DNA of 64,000 bases from Nocardioides marmorisolisilvae. GTDB taxonomy: Bacteria > Actinomycetota > Actinomycetes > Propionibacteriales > Nocardioidaceae. A model generated the notes under the pieces. The model was not told where the DNA came from. It saw only the letters and a program-made list of their open reading frames with translations, and did not search any database. Below are positions 17,848-26,860 of this stretch, piece after piece. The position numbers were made by a program, and so were the translations under genes. How positions within the stretch are numbered: position 1 is the first letter of the stretch; each line of letters begins with the position of its first letter. The stretch lies in the NCBI RefSeq assembly GCF_031656915.1, contig NZ_CP134227.1:310001-374000 (forward strand), read 5' to 3'.

Positions 17848-18642
17848 ATGACAGTCGCACAGACGAGCGAATACAACGGCACCGCGCGACGGTCGGATGC
17901 CGTGGTGCTCGATGCTGTCGTAGACGCCCGGCGTCGCTCGATGCGCGCCGCGATCGATGAGCTGTCCGCGGGGATGGCTTGGGCGCATGCGCATCCGGGG
18001 AGCCGGGGCGAGTGTGCGGCGTGGGAGCCGGGGCTGATGCCGGCTGATGAGGATGGTCTGGATCATCTGGGCGGCGAAGGGACGCCGGCGGTGACCGAGT
18101 TCGCGGTGGAGCAGCTGGCGGTCCGGTTGGGGGTCTCGACCGGATCGGCGATGCAGCTGGTTGCTGATGTGCTCGATCTTGCGCATCGGCATCCGAGGTT
18201 GTGGTCACGGGTGCTGTCCGGGCGCTGACCGGGTCGGCGTGGTCGAGAAGATCGGCCCGGCCACCGTGGACCTTCTCGCCGACTGGCTCCGCCAGACGGA
18301 CCTGACGATCAGGCCGGTCCTCGACCTGGGCCGGGCCGATGCCGTCGATCCCCCCGACCCGCCGGCCTGGATGCGGGAGCTCGTCATCCTCCGCGATGGC
18401 CATTGCGTGTTCCCACACTGTGGCCGCGACGCCCGGGCCTGCGACCTGGACCACATCGAGCCCTACGTCCCGATCGACGAGGGCGGGCCCCCCGGCCAGA
18501 CTCGCCCGGACAACCTGGCGCCCCCTCTGTCGACGACACCACCGCTGCAAGACGTTCACCCGATGGCGCTACCACCCGCCTCTCCGACGGCAGCTACCAG
18601 TGGACCGACCCCCAGGGTCACCGCTACCACGTGCCTCTCTGA
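17848..18642 (+). pseudogene. Decayed DUF222/HNH endonuclease (13E12 family) gene
   Basis: Fragments of one DUF222-HNH protein appear in three frames. Residues from 17848 to the TGA at 18228 give the N-terminal part (MTVAQTSEYNG to SRVLSGR). A second frame then supplies VEKIGPATVDLLADWL to DLDHIEPYVP (HNH core). A third carries LCRRHHRCKTFTRWRY (second HNH half) and the first frame again gives LSDGSYQWTDPQGHRYHV and the stop. Two of the shifts are single extra C bases; between the first two fragments roughly 200 residues are missing relative to the usual length, so decay is real and not only sequencing error. Confidence 0.88.
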
Positions 18643-18690
18643 GGCCCGTCCAGACGCCGCCGCCGGCGGTTCCTCATTCCCGCTCGCCGC

Positions 18691-18717
18691 ACCCGATGAG
18701 ACCTGGCCTCATCGGGT
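18691..18717 (+). terminator. Hairpin after the HNH remnant
   Basis: Perfect 10-bp inverted repeat (ACCCGATGAG with CTCATCGGGT, 7-nt loop), no T tract. It may terminate transcription, U-independently, before the SIMPL-domain gene. Confidence 0.4.
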
Positions 18718-18812
18718 CACCGGCACGCCCGGAGACACGGCGCCGCCGTGGTGGGGAACCGGCGCTGTCCTCGGCACGTCCCATGCGTGGGTATCCGACT
18801 GAGGGGTGGACG

Positions 18813-19613
18813 ATGGCGACCGACAAGAAGGCCAAGAAGGCCAAGACGAGCAAGAGGAAGGCGACCGCCAGTGTGGCGAGCGCTGGGCTCGCGCTGGTGG
18901 CCGTCGTAGCGCTGCTGGCGGCCTACGCACTGGGCTCGGCGGGACGCAGCGACGCCACCGCGGACAAGCCGACGACCCCTTCGACGATGGTGCTCACCGG
19001 TCGGGGCACGGCCACCGGGGTGCCCGACCAGCTGGAGTTCACCCTCGGAGTGAGCGCGAAGCGCGACGACGTGGCCTCGGCGATGACCGACTCCAGCCGC
19101 ACGATGAGGAGCACGCTCGCCGCGCTGCGCCGGTACGGCGTCGCCCGCAAGGACGTACAGACCACCGGGCTGTCGATCAACCCGGTCTACGACTACAGCG
19201 GCAACCAGCCGGTGCTCACCGGCTATTCGGTCAACCAGCGGGCCCGGGTGACCGTGCCCGACCTGAAGAAGGCCGGCGCTGCGATGAGCGCCGCGGCCAG
19301 CACCGGCGGGAACGCGGTGCGCATCCACTCGGTCTCCCTCGTGATCGGGAACCGGGACAAGCTGCTCGAGCAGGCGCGCCGGGCCGCAGTGGCCGACGCC
19401 ACCACCAAGGCACGGGAGTACGCCGCGGCGGCCGGGCAACAGCTCGGTGCCGTGGTGTCCCTGACCGAGGTGCACGCACCCGCTCCGAAGCCGCAGACGG
19501 CGAACCTGCGCGCTCTCTACGCGGCGAGTGATCAGAGGAGCGCGATGGTCCCGATCCGGGCCGGTCGCCAGGGGCTGGACGTCCGGGTGCGGATCGTCTG
19601 GTCGCTGGGCTGA
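18813..19613 (+). CDS. SIMPL-domain (DUF541) secreted or membrane-anchored protein
   Basis: 266 residues. The N-terminus is strongly basic (KKAKKAKTSKRK), followed by one membrane segment (about 25-46) and an exported SIMPL domain (about 60-266). The domain begins VLTGRGTATGVPDQLEFTLGV and contains ALRRYGVARKDVQTTGLSINPVYDYSG, GYSVNQRARVTV and AREYAAAAGQQLG, all typical. The biochemical role of SIMPL proteins is not established in Actinobacteria. A GGAAC-N17-CGTC pair at 18755-18780 resembles an ECF sigma promoter, which would suit envelope stress, but is weak evidence. Confidence 0.88.
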   Translation: MATDKKAKKAKTSKRKATASVASAGLALVAVVALLAAYALGSAGRSDATADKPTTPSTMVLTGRGTATGVPDQLEFTLGVSAKRDDVASAMTDSSRTMRSTLAALRRYGVARKDVQTTGLSINPVYDYSGNQPVLTGYSVNQRARVTVPDLKKAGAAMSAAASTGGNAVRIHSVSLVIGNRDKLLEQARRAAVADATTKAREYAAAAGQQLGAVVSLTEVHAPAPKPQTANLRALYAASDQRSAMVPIRAGRQGLDVRVRIVWSLG

Positions 19614-19641
19614 ACCGCGTCGCCCCGATCGGTTGCTGGTG

Positions 19642-19672
19642 GGCGCCCCGGCCGTGGTCGCGGGGCGTCGCC
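19642..19672 (+). terminator. Terminator-like hairpin between the SIMPL gene and efp
   Basis: GGCGCCCCG (19642-19650) pairs with CGGGGCGTCGCC (19661-19672), with a 3-nt bulge. No T run follows. Confidence 0.4.
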
Positions 19673-19681
19673 GGTGATCGG

Positions 19682-19687
19682 TAGACT
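19682..19687 (+). promoter_or_regulatory. -10 element of the efp-nusB promoter
   Basis: TAGACT fits the TANNNT consensus; a transcript from about 19694 would have a 55-nt leader. No clear -35 was found. Confidence 0.4.
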
Positions 19688-19748
19688 GTGCCGCTGCCCA
19701 CTCGGCACGACAGTCACCCACACACCAGAGGCGAGGACACCCGCGCGC

Positions 19749-20312
19749 ATGGCAACGACGAACGACCTGAAGAACGGCATGGTGCTCAACATCGACGGAC
19801 AGCTGTGGTCCGTCGTGGAGTTCCAGCACGTCAAGCCGGGCAAGGGGCCCGCCTTCGTGCGGACCAAGCTGCGCAACGTCGAGTCGGGCAAGAACGTCGA
19901 CCGGACCTTCAACGCCGGCACCAAGGTCGAGACAGCGAACGTGGACAAGCGGACGATGCAGTACCTCTACAACGACGGCACGTCGTACGTCTTCATGGAC
20001 ACCAGCACCTACGACCAGCTCGAGATCGCGCCGGAGATCGTGGGCAACGCAGCGAACTTCATGCTGGAGAACCAGGAGGCCATCGTCGCCACCAACGAGG
20101 GCCGGGTCCTCTTCGTCGAGCTGCCCGCCTCGGTAGAGCTGCAGATCACCTTCACCGAGCCCGGGCTGGCCGGCGACAGCGCCACCGGACGCACCAAGCC
20201 GGCCACCCTGGAGACCGGTCACGAGATCCAGGTCCCGCTGTTCATCAACCAGGGCGAGCGGGTGAAGGTCGACACGCGGGACTCGTCGTACCTCGGTCGC
20301 GTCAAGGGCTGA
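19749..20312 (+). CDS. efp: Elongation factor P
   Basis: 187-residue translation factor that relieves ribosomes stalled on polyproline. All three beta-barrel domains are present: the KOW-like domain I ([20 protein letters not shown]), domain II, and domain III ending [27 protein letters not shown]. The tip residue is Lys32 in [10 protein letters not shown]. Many actinobacterial EF-Ps carry an unmodified Lys here in a stiff Pro-Gly loop; no modification gene is seen nearby. Start ATG follows GAGGCGAGG. nusB starts 11 bp downstream. Confidence 0.98.
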   Translation: MATTNDLKNGMVLNIDGQLWSVVEFQHVKPGKGPAFVRTKLRNVESGKNVDRTFNAGTKVETANVDKRTMQYLYNDGTSYVFMDTSTYDQLEIAPEIVGNAANFMLENQEAIVATNEGRVLFVELPASVELQITFTEPGLAGDSATGRTKPATLETGHEIQVPLFINQGERVKVDTRDSSYLGRVKG

Positions 20313-20323
20313 TCCCCGCGCCG

Positions 20324-20743
20324 ATGAGTGCACGGACGAAGGCCCGCAAGCGGGCGCTGGACCTGCTCTACGCCGCCCAGCTGCGCGGCCGGCCGGCCCT
20401 CGAGGAGCTGGCCGAGCACCGCGAGCAGCAGGGCACGGAGGGCAACCCCTACACCGCCCAGCTCGTGGCCGGCATCGCGGACCACGCGAACCGGATCGAC
20501 GAGGTGATCTCGACGTATGCGGAGGGCTGGACGCTCGAGCGGATGCCGGCCGTCGACCTCAACCTGCTGCGGCTCGGCTCGTTCGAGATCTTGTACGTCG
20601 AGGACGTGCCCGATGCGGTGGCGATCAGTGAGGCAGTCAAGCTGGCGCGTGACCTGTCCACCGACGATTCGCCCGCCTTCGTCAACGGCGTGCTCGGCAA
20701 CCTCGCGCGGGACAAGGCGGCGCTGCTCACCGAGGACGACTGA
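20324..20743 (+). CDS. nusB: Transcription antitermination factor NusB
   Basis: 139-residue all-helical RNA-binding protein that with NusE (S10) binds boxA of rRNA leaders. It opens ARTKARKRALDLLYAAQLRG and includes the conserved ERMPAVDLNLLRLGSFEILY and DDSPAFVNGVLGNLARD, covering the whole fold. The ATG at 20324 is 11 bases after the efp stop and was preferred to upstream starts that overlap efp. The efp-nusB pair upstream of pyrR is standard for Actinobacteria. Confidence 0.97.
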   Translation: MSARTKARKRALDLLYAAQLRGRPALEELAEHREQQGTEGNPYTAQLVAGIADHANRIDEVISTYAEGWTLERMPAVDLNLLRLGSFEILYVEDVPDAVAISEAVKLARDLSTDDSPAFVNGVLGNLARDKAALLTEDD

Positions 20744-20794
20744 TGCGCCGGGGTGGGACAAGCACGGACTGATCCCATTGAGACATCCCTCACC

Positions 20795-20819
20795 GTTTGG
20801 CGGGCGCTGACCCGGGCAC
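20795..20819 (+). promoter_or_regulatory. Possible SigB/SigF-type promoter for the CsbD-like gene
   Basis: GTTT (20795-20798), a 15-base spacer and GGGCAC (20814-20819) resemble the GTTT-N15-GGGTAT stress-sigma consensus. CsbD genes are SigB-controlled in Bacillus. Match is partial. Confidence 0.3.
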
Positions 20820-20880
20820 TGCCGCAGTGAGGGCGACGGACCTCGCCGCCCGCTGCAGACCCGACGGATGGAGGATCTCC

Positions 20881-21051
20881 ATGGGTGATCAGGACAAGCT
20901 CGAGAACATGGCCGACGAGAAACTCGGCGAGGCCAAGGAAGCCATGGGCAAGGCCAGTGGCGACCAGGACCTCGAGGGCGAGGGCAAGGTGGACCAGACC
21001 AAGGCCGATCTGAAGCAGGCCGGCGAGAAGGTCAAGGACGCCTTCAAGTAA
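20881..21051 (+). CDS. CsbD-family small stress protein
   Basis: 56 residues, hydrophilic, mostly charged helix: MGDQDKLENMADEKLGEAKEAMGKASGDQDL then EGEGKVDQTKADLKQAGEKVKDAFK, the usual CsbD arrangement of K-x-x-G-x-x-K/A repeats. ATG 20881 follows GGAGG at 20872-20876. CsbD proteins are abundant general-stress proteins of unknown biochemical role. It stands alone, 137 bp after nusB, with a possible stress-sigma promoter before it and a strong terminator after it. Confidence 0.9.
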   Translation: MGDQDKLENMADEKLGEAKEAMGKASGDQDLEGEGKVDQTKADLKQAGEKVKDAFK

Positions 21052-21062
21052 GCGCATCCAAC

Positions 21063-21102
21063 AACGGTGGGGGTACGGCGAGGTCGCCGTACCCCCACCG
21101 TT
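21063..21102 (+). terminator. Strong hairpin terminator after the CsbD-like gene
   Basis: 19-bp perfect inverted repeat (21063-21081 with 21084-21102) whose arms carry GGGGGTAC/GTACCCCC, starting 12 bp after the stop codon. The tail has only TTCGTCTGT, not a pure T run. Confidence 0.75.
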
Positions 21103-21154
21103 CGTCTGTACGCCGTCGGGTGCGCGGCCTTGACGAGTGCCGTTGACTGGAGCC

Positions 21155-22513
21155 ATGGCTGCCAACGGTGACGTGACCGACTGTGACGTGGTGGTGCTCG
21201 GGCTGGGGCCCGGCGGCGAGCATGCGGCGACCAAGCTCGCGCAGGCGGGGCTGCAGGTCGTTGCCGTGGACCAGCGCCTGGTGGGAGGCGAGTGTCCGTA
21301 CTTCGGCTGCGTGCCGAGCAAGATGATGATCCGCGCCGCGGACGCCCTCGGGGAGGCGCGACGGGTCCGCGATCTCGCCGGCGCCGCCGAGGTGCGTCCG
21401 GACTTCGCCCCCGTCGCCCGGCGGATCCGGGACGAGGCCACCGACGACTGGGACGACACCGTCGCGGTCGAGCGGCTCGAGGGCGCCGGGGTGAGGTTCG
21501 TGCGTGGGACCGGGAGGCTCGTCGGACCGGGCCGCGTCCGGGTGGGTGACACCGACTACGCCGCTCGCAGGGGCGTGGTGCTGAACACCGGCACCGAGCC
21601 CGCTGTCCCCCCGATCGACGGGCTTGCGGATACGCCGTACTGGACCAACAGGGACGCGGTTCGGGTCACCGACCTTCCGGCCACGCTCGCGGTGATCGGC
21701 GGCGGGGCGATCGGTGCTGAGCTCACCCAGGTCTTCTCCCGCTTCGGCGTGGAGGTCACGCTGCTCGAGGTGGCGGACCGGCTACTGGCGCCTGAGGAGC
21801 CCGAGGCGAGTGCGGCGATCGAGAAGGCGTTCGCGGGCGAGGGCATCCGGGTGGTCACCGGCGCGCAGATCCACCGCGTCAGCCACGACTCCGGCACGTT
21901 CACCGTGGATCTCGGCGACGAGCAGGTGAAGGTCGACAAGCTGCTCATCGCGGCCGGCCGGCGCAACAACCTCGCGGACATCGGCCTGGACACAGTCGGG
22001 CTGGACCCCTCCGCCGAGGTGATCGACACCGACGAGCGGATGCGGGCCGGCGAGAGGCTCTGGGCCGTCGGCGACATCACCGGCAAGGGCGCCTTCACCC
22101 ACGTCTCGATGTACCAGGCGGCCGTCGCCGTACGCGACCTGCTCGGCGAGGACGGTCCGTGGGCCGACTACCGCGCGGTGTCCCGGGTCACCTTCACCGA
22201 CCCCGAGGTCGGCTCCGTCGGGATGACCGAGAAGCAGGCTCAGGACGCCGGACTCGATGTCGCGACCGGCAGCGCCGACCTGGGCGCCCGCGGCTGGATC
22301 GCCGAGGCGGCGGGTCTGGTGAAGCTGGTCGCGGACGCGGGCCGCGGTGTCCTGGTCGGTGCCACCGCCGTCGGACCGTCCGGCGGGGAGATCCTGTCGA
22401 TGCTGGCCACGGCGGTGCACGCGGAGGTGCCCGTCGACACGCTCAAGGGCATGCACTTCGCCTACCCGACGTACCACCGCGCCGTCGAGACCGCGCTCGG
22501 CGATCTGTCCTGA
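21155..22513 (+). CDS. FAD-dependent pyridine nucleotide-disulfide oxidoreductase
   Basis: 452-residue flavoprotein of the dihydrolipoamide dehydrogenase/mercuric reductase class. FAD site: VVVLGLGPGGEHAA (about 10-23). Redox-active disulfide: GGECPYFGCVPSK, a C-x4-C pair. NAD(P) site: AVIGGGAIGAELTQVFSRFG (about 185-204). Second FAD contact: LWAVGDITGKGAFTHVS. The C-terminal dimerisation domain ends with HFAYPTYHRAVETAL; the catalytic HP-x4-E of lipoamide dehydrogenase is altered to YPTYHRAVE, so the true substrate may not be lipoamide. Stand-alone gene between csbD and pyrR. Confidence 0.9.
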   Translation: MAANGDVTDCDVVVLGLGPGGEHAATKLAQAGLQVVAVDQRLVGGECPYFGCVPSKMMIRAADALGEARRVRDLAGAAEVRPDFAPVARRIRDEATDDWDDTVAVERLEGAGVRFVRGTGRLVGPGRVRVGDTDYAARRGVVLNTGTEPAVPPIDGLADTPYWTNRDAVRVTDLPATLAVIGGGAIGAELTQVFSRFGVEVTLLEVADRLLAPEEPEASAAIEKAFAGEGIRVVTGAQIHRVSHDSGTFTVDLGDEQVKVDKLLIAAGRRNNLADIGLDTVGLDPSAEVIDTDERMRAGERLWAVGDITGKGAFTHVSMYQAAVAVRDLLGEDGPWADYRAVSRVTFTDPEVGSVGMTEKQAQDAGLDVATGSADLGARGWIAEAAGLVKLVADAGRGVLVGATAVGPSGGEILSMLATAVHAEVPVDTLKGMHFAYPTYHRAVETALGDLS

Positions 22514-22553
22514 GCCGCGCCGCGGCGGTTGGCCAGCAGGTCACGGTCGCGGG

Positions 22554-22559
22554 TAGAGT
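22554..22559 (+). promoter_or_regulatory. -10 element of the pyrR-pyrB-pyrC promoter
   Basis: TAGAGT, with TTGGCC at 22529-22534 as a weak -35 (19-base spacer). The transcript would start just before the PyrR-binding leader. Confidence 0.45.
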
Positions 22560-22570
22560 GGCCGCGATCG

Positions 22571-22610
22571 ACATCCTTTAACGAGCCGTCCGGTGAGGCG
22601 GAGAAGGAGG
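22571..22610 (+). promoter_or_regulatory. PyrR-binding translational-repression leader of pyrR
   Basis: ACATCCTTTAAC is followed by the hairpin CCGTCCGGTGAGGCGG (22586-22601) and AAGGAGG (22604-22610). The loop matches the PyrR RNA-binding consensus (UCCNGNGAGG). In Mycobacterium smegmatis PyrR bound to such a site blocks ribosome access. The same leader is repeated at 30511. Confidence 0.8.
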
Positions 22611-22623
22611 TCCGGCGAGCAGC

Positions 22624-23190
22624 ATGCCTGCACCTGGAGCGGCCACGGAGGCCGAAGGACGCATCGTCCTGGACGCGCGTGACATCGACCGCGCACTGAC
22701 TCGGATCTCCCACGAGATCCTCGAACGCAACAAGGGCGCAGAGTCGCTGGTCCTGCTCGGCATCCCGACGCGCGGTGCCCACCTCGCCCAGCGGATCGCC
22801 GCCAAGGTCTCCAAGGTCGAGGGCACCGATGTCCCGGTCGGCTCGCTCGACGTGACCATGTACCGCGACGACCTGCGGATGCGGCCCGCCCGTCCACTGC
22901 TGCCGACCGAGATCCCACCCGGCGGTCTGGACGGCCGCACCGTGGTGCTGGTCGATGACGTGCTGTTCTCGGGCCGGACGATCCGCGCCGCCCTGGACGC
23001 GATGAACGACATCGGCCGGCCGGGTTCGGTGCAGCTCGCGGTGCTCATCGACCGCGGTCACCGGCAGCTGCCCATCCGCGCCGACTTCGTCGGGAAGAAC
23101 CTGCCCACGTCGCTGGTCGAGAACGTCTCGGTCCGGCTCGCCGAGTACGACGGCGAGGACTGCGTGCAGATCGGGGAGGGTCAGTCGTGA
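22624..23190 (+). CDS. pyrR: Bifunctional pyr operon regulator / uracil phosphoribosyltransferase PyrR
   Basis: 188-residue protein that binds pyr leader RNA when UMP is high and has weak uracil phosphoribosyltransferase activity. The PRPP loop [20 protein letters not shown] (about 108-127) is intact; [19 protein letters not shown] and the [10 protein letters not shown] loop are typical N-terminal motifs. The RNA-binding arginines of the family are plausible in [14 protein letters not shown]. It is first in its own operon behind a PyrR-type hairpin, so it is likely autoregulated. AAGGAGG is 13 bases from the ATG, rather far. Confidence 0.96.
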   Translation: MPAPGAATEAEGRIVLDARDIDRALTRISHEILERNKGAESLVLLGIPTRGAHLAQRIAAKVSKVEGTDVPVGSLDVTMYRDDLRMRPARPLLPTEIPPGGLDGRTVVLVDDVLFSGRTIRAALDAMNDIGRPGSVQLAVLIDRGHRQLPIRADFVGKNLPTSLVENVSVRLAEYDGEDCVQIGEGQS

Positions 23191-24164
23191 AGAAGCACCT
23201 GCTCAGCGCGGCCGACCTGACCCGTGACGACGCCGAGCTGATCCTGTCCACCGCGGCCGAGCTGCGGTCCCTTGCGGACCGGCCGATCAAGAAGCTGCCC
23301 GCGCTGCGCGGCCGGACCGTGGTGAACCTCTTCTTCGAGGACTCCACCCGCACCCGCATCTCCTTCGAGGCGGCCGCCAAGCGCCTCTCCGCGGACGTGA
23401 TCAACTTCAGCGCCAAGGGCTCCTCGCTGAGCAAGGGGGAGTCGCTCAAGGACACTGCGCTGACTCTCGAGGCGATGGGTGCCGACGCGGTGGTCGTGCG
23501 GCACTGGGCCTCCGGGGCCCCGCACCTGCTCGCGCACGCGGGCTGGTCGCGGTCAAGCGTGGTCAATGCGGGCGACGGCACCCACGAGCACCCGACCCAG
23601 GCGCTGCTGGATGCGTTCACGATGACCCGCCACCTCACCCCGGAGGGCCGACACAGCCTCGATGGGCGTCGGGTGGCGATCGTCGGAGACGTGCTGCACA
23701 GCCGGGTCGCCCGTTCCAACGCGCTGCTGCTCAACACGCTCGGTGCCGAGGTCACCCTGGTCGCCCCGCCCACCCTGCTGCCGTACGGCGTGGAGACGTG
23801 GCCGGTCGAGACCAGCTACGACCTGGACGCCGTGCTCCCCAAGACCGACGTGGTGATGATGCTCCGGGTGCAGCGCGAACGGATGAACGCGTCGTTCTTC
23901 CCGACCGTGCGCGAGTACAGCCGCCGCTACGGCCTGGACTCGCGCCGGATGGCGACGCTCCAGGACCACGCGATCGTGATGCACCCCGGCCCGATGAACC
24001 GTGGCATGGAGATCACCGCCGACGTGGCCGACTCCGAGCGGTCGGTGATCGTCGAGCAGGTGACCAACGGCGTCGCGGTCCGGATGGCGGTGCTCTACCT
24101 GCTGCTGGGCGGCAACGAGCCCGCCATCGGCGGCGACACGACCACGATCGAGGAGGACAAGTGA
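23187..24164 (+). CDS. pyrB: Aspartate carbamoyltransferase catalytic subunit
   Basis: 325-residue enzyme joining carbamoyl phosphate and aspartate. The carbamoyl-phosphate site [13 protein letters not shown] (about 49-61) is complete, followed by [15 protein letters not shown], the [11 protein letters not shown] region and the C-terminal [16 protein letters not shown] start overlaps the pyrR stop by four bases, and the stop overlaps the pyrC start likewise. No pyrI regulatory subunit is present, as expected for Gram-positives. Confidence 0.97.
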   Translation: MKKHLLSAADLTRDDAELILSTAAELRSLADRPIKKLPALRGRTVVNLFFEDSTRTRISFEAAAKRLSADVINFSAKGSSLSKGESLKDTALTLEAMGADAVVVRHWASGAPHLLAHAGWSRSSVVNAGDGTHEHPTQALLDAFTMTRHLTPEGRHSLDGRRVAIVGDVLHSRVARSNALLLNTLGAEVTLVAPPTLLPYGVETWPVETSYDLDAVLPKTDVVMMLRVQRERMNASFFPTVREYSRRYGLDSRRMATLQDHAIVMHPGPMNRGMEITADVADSERSVIVEQVTNGVAVRMAVLYLLLGGNEPAIGGDTTTIEEDK

Positions 24165-25480
24165 GCAGCTACCTGATCCGAGGGGCCCGGATCCTCGGCG
24201 GGGAGCCGAGCGACATCGAGGTCGCGGACGGCGTGATCGCGGCGATCGACCCTTCGACAGGCCGGGCCACGCGGTCAGCGACCGAAGGATGCGATGTCGT
24301 CGACGCTGACGGACTGGTGGCGCTGCCCGGGCTGGTCGACCTGCACACCCACCTGCGTGAGCCGGGACGTGAGGACGCCGAGACCGTGGAGAGCGGGACG
24401 CGTGCGGCGGCGATCGGTGGCTTCACCGCGGTGCACGCGATGGCGAACACCGAGCCGGTCGCGGACACCGCGGGCGTCGTCGAGCAGGTCTGGCGCCTCG
24501 GACGTGAGGCCGGGTACGCCGACGTGTTTCCGGTGGGCGCCGTCACCGTCGGGTTGGCGGGTGAGCGGCTCGCTGAGCTCGGCGCGATGGCCGACTCCGC
24601 GGCCCGCGTCCGGGTGTTCTCCGACGACGGCAAGTGCGTGTCCGACCCGGTGCTGATGCGCCGCGCGCTGGAGTACGTCCGCGCCTTCGACGGGGTGATC
24701 GCCCAGCACGCCCAGGAGCCGCGGCTGACCGAGGACGCCCAGATGAACGAGGGCGAGCTGTCCGGCCGGCTCGGGTTGCGCGGCTGGCCCGCGGTCGCCG
24801 AGGAGGCGATCATCGCGCGTGACTGCCTGTTGGCCGAGCACGTCGGCTCGCGACTGCACATCTGCCATGTCTCGACCGCTGGGTCCGTCGAGATCGTCCG
24901 GTGGGCCAAGGCCAGGGCACAGAGGGCGGGCAGCTGGCAGGTGACCGCTGAGGTGTGCCCGCACCACCTTCTCCTGACCGACGAGCGGGCGACCACCTAC
25001 GACCCGGTCTACAAGGTCAACCCTCCGCTGCGCACGGCCGTCGACGTCGAGGCGCTGCGCGCGGGCCTGGCCGACGGCACCATCGACGTGGTCGCCACCG
25101 ATCATGCGCCGCACCCGCACGAGGACAAGGACTGCGAGTGGCAGGCGGCCGCCTTCGGGATGCTCGGCCTGGAGACCGCTCTGTCCATCGTGCAGGAGGC
25201 GATGGTCGACACCGGCCTTCTGGACTGGGCCGGAGTGGCGGAGCGGATGTCCTACGCACCGGCCCGGATCGGCGCGATCGGCGCTCACGGGCAGCCGCTG
25301 CAGGTCGGCGCTCCCGCGAACATCGTGCTCTACGACCCCGCGATACGCCGGGTGGTCGAGGCCGCCGGGCTGGCCTCGCTGTCGCGCAACACGCCGTACG
25401 CCGGCATGGAGCTGCCTGGTCAGGTGGTCGCCACCTTCCTGCGTGGGAAGCCGACGGTGTTCGAGGGCAAGCTCTGTTGA
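24161..25480 (+). CDS. pyrC: Dihydroorotase, class I
   Basis: 439-residue zinc amidohydrolase closing carbamoyl aspartate to dihydroorotate. Metal ligands: [10 protein letters not shown] (about 63-72), the HAQEPRL and [10 protein letters not shown] histidines, and VATDHAPH with the catalytic Asp. The start is GTG 24161, overlapping pyrB. Residues about 30-43 ([13 protein letters not shown]) are an extra, poorly conserved segment encoded by a diverged copy of the CTTCGACA-type repeat; the catalytic core is untouched. Translation is tightly coupled through pyrR-pyrB-pyrC. Confidence 0.96.
   Translation: MSSYLIRGARILGGEPSDIEVADGVIAAIDPSTGRATRSATEGCDVVDADGLVALPGLVDLHTHLREPGREDAETVESGTRAAAIGGFTAVHAMANTEPVADTAGVVEQVWRLGREAGYADVFPVGAVTVGLAGERLAELGAMADSAARVRVFSDDGKCVSDPVLMRRALEYVRAFDGVIAQHAQEPRLTEDAQMNEGELSGRLGLRGWPAVAEEAIIARDCLLAEHVGSRLHICHVSTAGSVEIVRWAKARAQRAGSWQVTAEVCPHHLLLTDERATTYDPVYKVNPPLRTAVDVEALRAGLADGTIDVVATDHAPHPHEDKDCEWQAAAFGMLGLETALSIVQEAMVDTGLLDWAGVAERMSYAPARIGAIGAHGQPLQVGAPANIVLYDPAIRRVVEAAGLASLSRNTPYAGMELPGQVVATFLRGKPTVFEGKLC
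24250..24288 (+). repeat. Diverged dispersed-repeat copy inside pyrC
   Basis: CCCTTCGACAGGC (24250-24262) and TCAGCGACCGAAGG (24275-24288) together match the CTTCGACAGGCTCAG-type repeat, interrupted by 12 bases. CCTTCG and CGAAGG form inverted ends. Same family as the arrays at 5734 and 6144. Confidence 0.5.
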
Positions 25481-25558
25481 TGCTCCCGGCGACCGCACTG
25501 CAGTAGCGGCGCCGAAATCCGGTGGAGCACCGTCGGCCCGCGATGGTTGACTCCACCC

Positions 25559-26824
25559 GTGATCTCGCGAGCCCTGGGCCGGCTGCTCCCGGAGACCAAG
25601 CTCGAGCGAGACCTCGCTGTGCAGTGTGTGCTGTCGGCGTTCGCGACCGGCTCCTTCCTGACCGGCACCGCAGTGTTCTTCACCCAGGTGGTCGGGCTCA
25701 GTGGCGCGCAGGTCGGCCTCGGCATGTCGATCGCGGGAGCCGTCACGCTCGCGCTCTCCCTTCCGCTCGGACGCCTCTCCGATCGGGTCGGCGCGAAGCC
25801 GCTCTGGGCGGTGGCTGCCCTGGTCGAGGCGGTGTTCTACTTCGCCTGGCCGCTCGCGCGGGGGATGGTCAGCTTCGTAGCGCTGCTGTCGGTCATCGCT
25901 GTGGTCTCGGTCGCGGGAAACACCGGCCGCAACGTCTACCGGCTGGCGATCTTCCCGCGTGGGGCCGCACGGGTGCGGGCGCTCGCCTACATGCGGGCGG
26001 CCCGCAATGTCGGCTACACCCTCGGTGCACTGGCCAGCGGGATCGCCTTGGCGATCGGCACCCGCGGGGCCATCACCGCCGTACCGATCCTCACCGGGGC
26101 GCTGCTGCTGCTCAACGCCGCCATGGTCGCGGCATTGCCGGGGCTGGACCGTCCGGCGCACGCCGCACATGAGGAGCCGGGCGCGCCGGCAGCCTCCCCA
26201 GCATGGCGCAACCGAGGCTGGGTCGCCCTCGCCGCATGCAATGGTGTGCTGACCTCCAACCAGGTGCTGCTCAACGTCGTGGTCCCGCTGTGGCTGGTCG
26301 AGCGCACCGACGCGCCGCGCGTCCTGCTGGCCTGGCTGTTCGGCACGAACACGGTGATGGCGGTGCTGTTGCAGGTGCGGGCGTCGCGGGGAGCGGAGAC
26401 CGTCGACGGTGCGCTGCGCGCCGTACGCCGGTGTGCGCTGTCCTTCGTGCTGTCCTGCGTGGTCATCAGCATCACCCACGACACCGTCGGGTGGGTCTCG
26501 GTGGCGCTGATCTGGCTCGGGCACGTGACCATCACCGGGGCGGAGCTGTGGCAGTCGGCGTCGGACTGGGGCTTCCAGTCCGAGCTGTCCGACCCTCGCC
26601 GGCTGGGCGACTACCAGGGTGTGTGGAGCCTTGGCTACCAGGCCGGGCCGATCCTCTTCCCCGGCCTGTACACCTGGCTGGCGCTGCACTGGGGCGCGCC
26701 GGGCTGGGCGGTCATCGCAGGCCTGGCCGTCGCGGCGGCCGTCGTGGCGCATCCGGCCGCTCGAGCAGCACAGCGCTACCTCGCCACAGCAGCGCCGGGC
26801 ACCACCGAGCACGCGCTGGCGTGA
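25559..26824 (+). CDS. Major facilitator superfamily transporter
   Basis: 421-residue, about 12-helix membrane transporter. The loop between helices 2 and 3 carries the MFS motif A-like GRLSDRVGAKPLW. A second loop (about 195-210, HAAHEEPGAPA) separates the two six-helix halves. Start GTG 25559 is preferred to TTG 25547 because TTGACT at 25547-25552 would serve as the -10 of a leaderless transcript; both are possible. Substrate unknown; efflux of small molecules is a guess. It is the first of four genes lying between the two pyr operons. Confidence 0.85.
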   Translation: MISRALGRLLPETKLERDLAVQCVLSAFATGSFLTGTAVFFTQVVGLSGAQVGLGMSIAGAVTLALSLPLGRLSDRVGAKPLWAVAALVEAVFYFAWPLARGMVSFVALLSVIAVVSVAGNTGRNVYRLAIFPRGAARVRALAYMRAARNVGYTLGALASGIALAIGTRGAITAVPILTGALLLLNAAMVAALPGLDRPAHAAHEEPGAPAASPAWRNRGWVALAACNGVLTSNQVLLNVVVPLWLVERTDAPRVLLAWLFGTNTVMAVLLQVRASRGAETVDGALRAVRRCALSFVLSCVVISITHDTVGWVSVALIWLGHVTITGAELWQSASDWGFQSELSDPRRLGDYQGVWSLGYQAGPILFPGLYTWLALHWGAPGWAVIAGLAVAAAVVAHPAARAAQRYLATAAPGTTEHALA

Positions 26825-26860
26825 CGTGTCGATGGGCGGATCGGTCATGCTGGGCCTGTG

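Noticed and set aside
18339-18812. An extended N-terminus for the SIMPL gene reaching into the HNH remnant
   Set aside because: The upstream codons are the out-of-frame HNH fragment; ATG 18813 gives a proper basic N-terminus and membrane segment.
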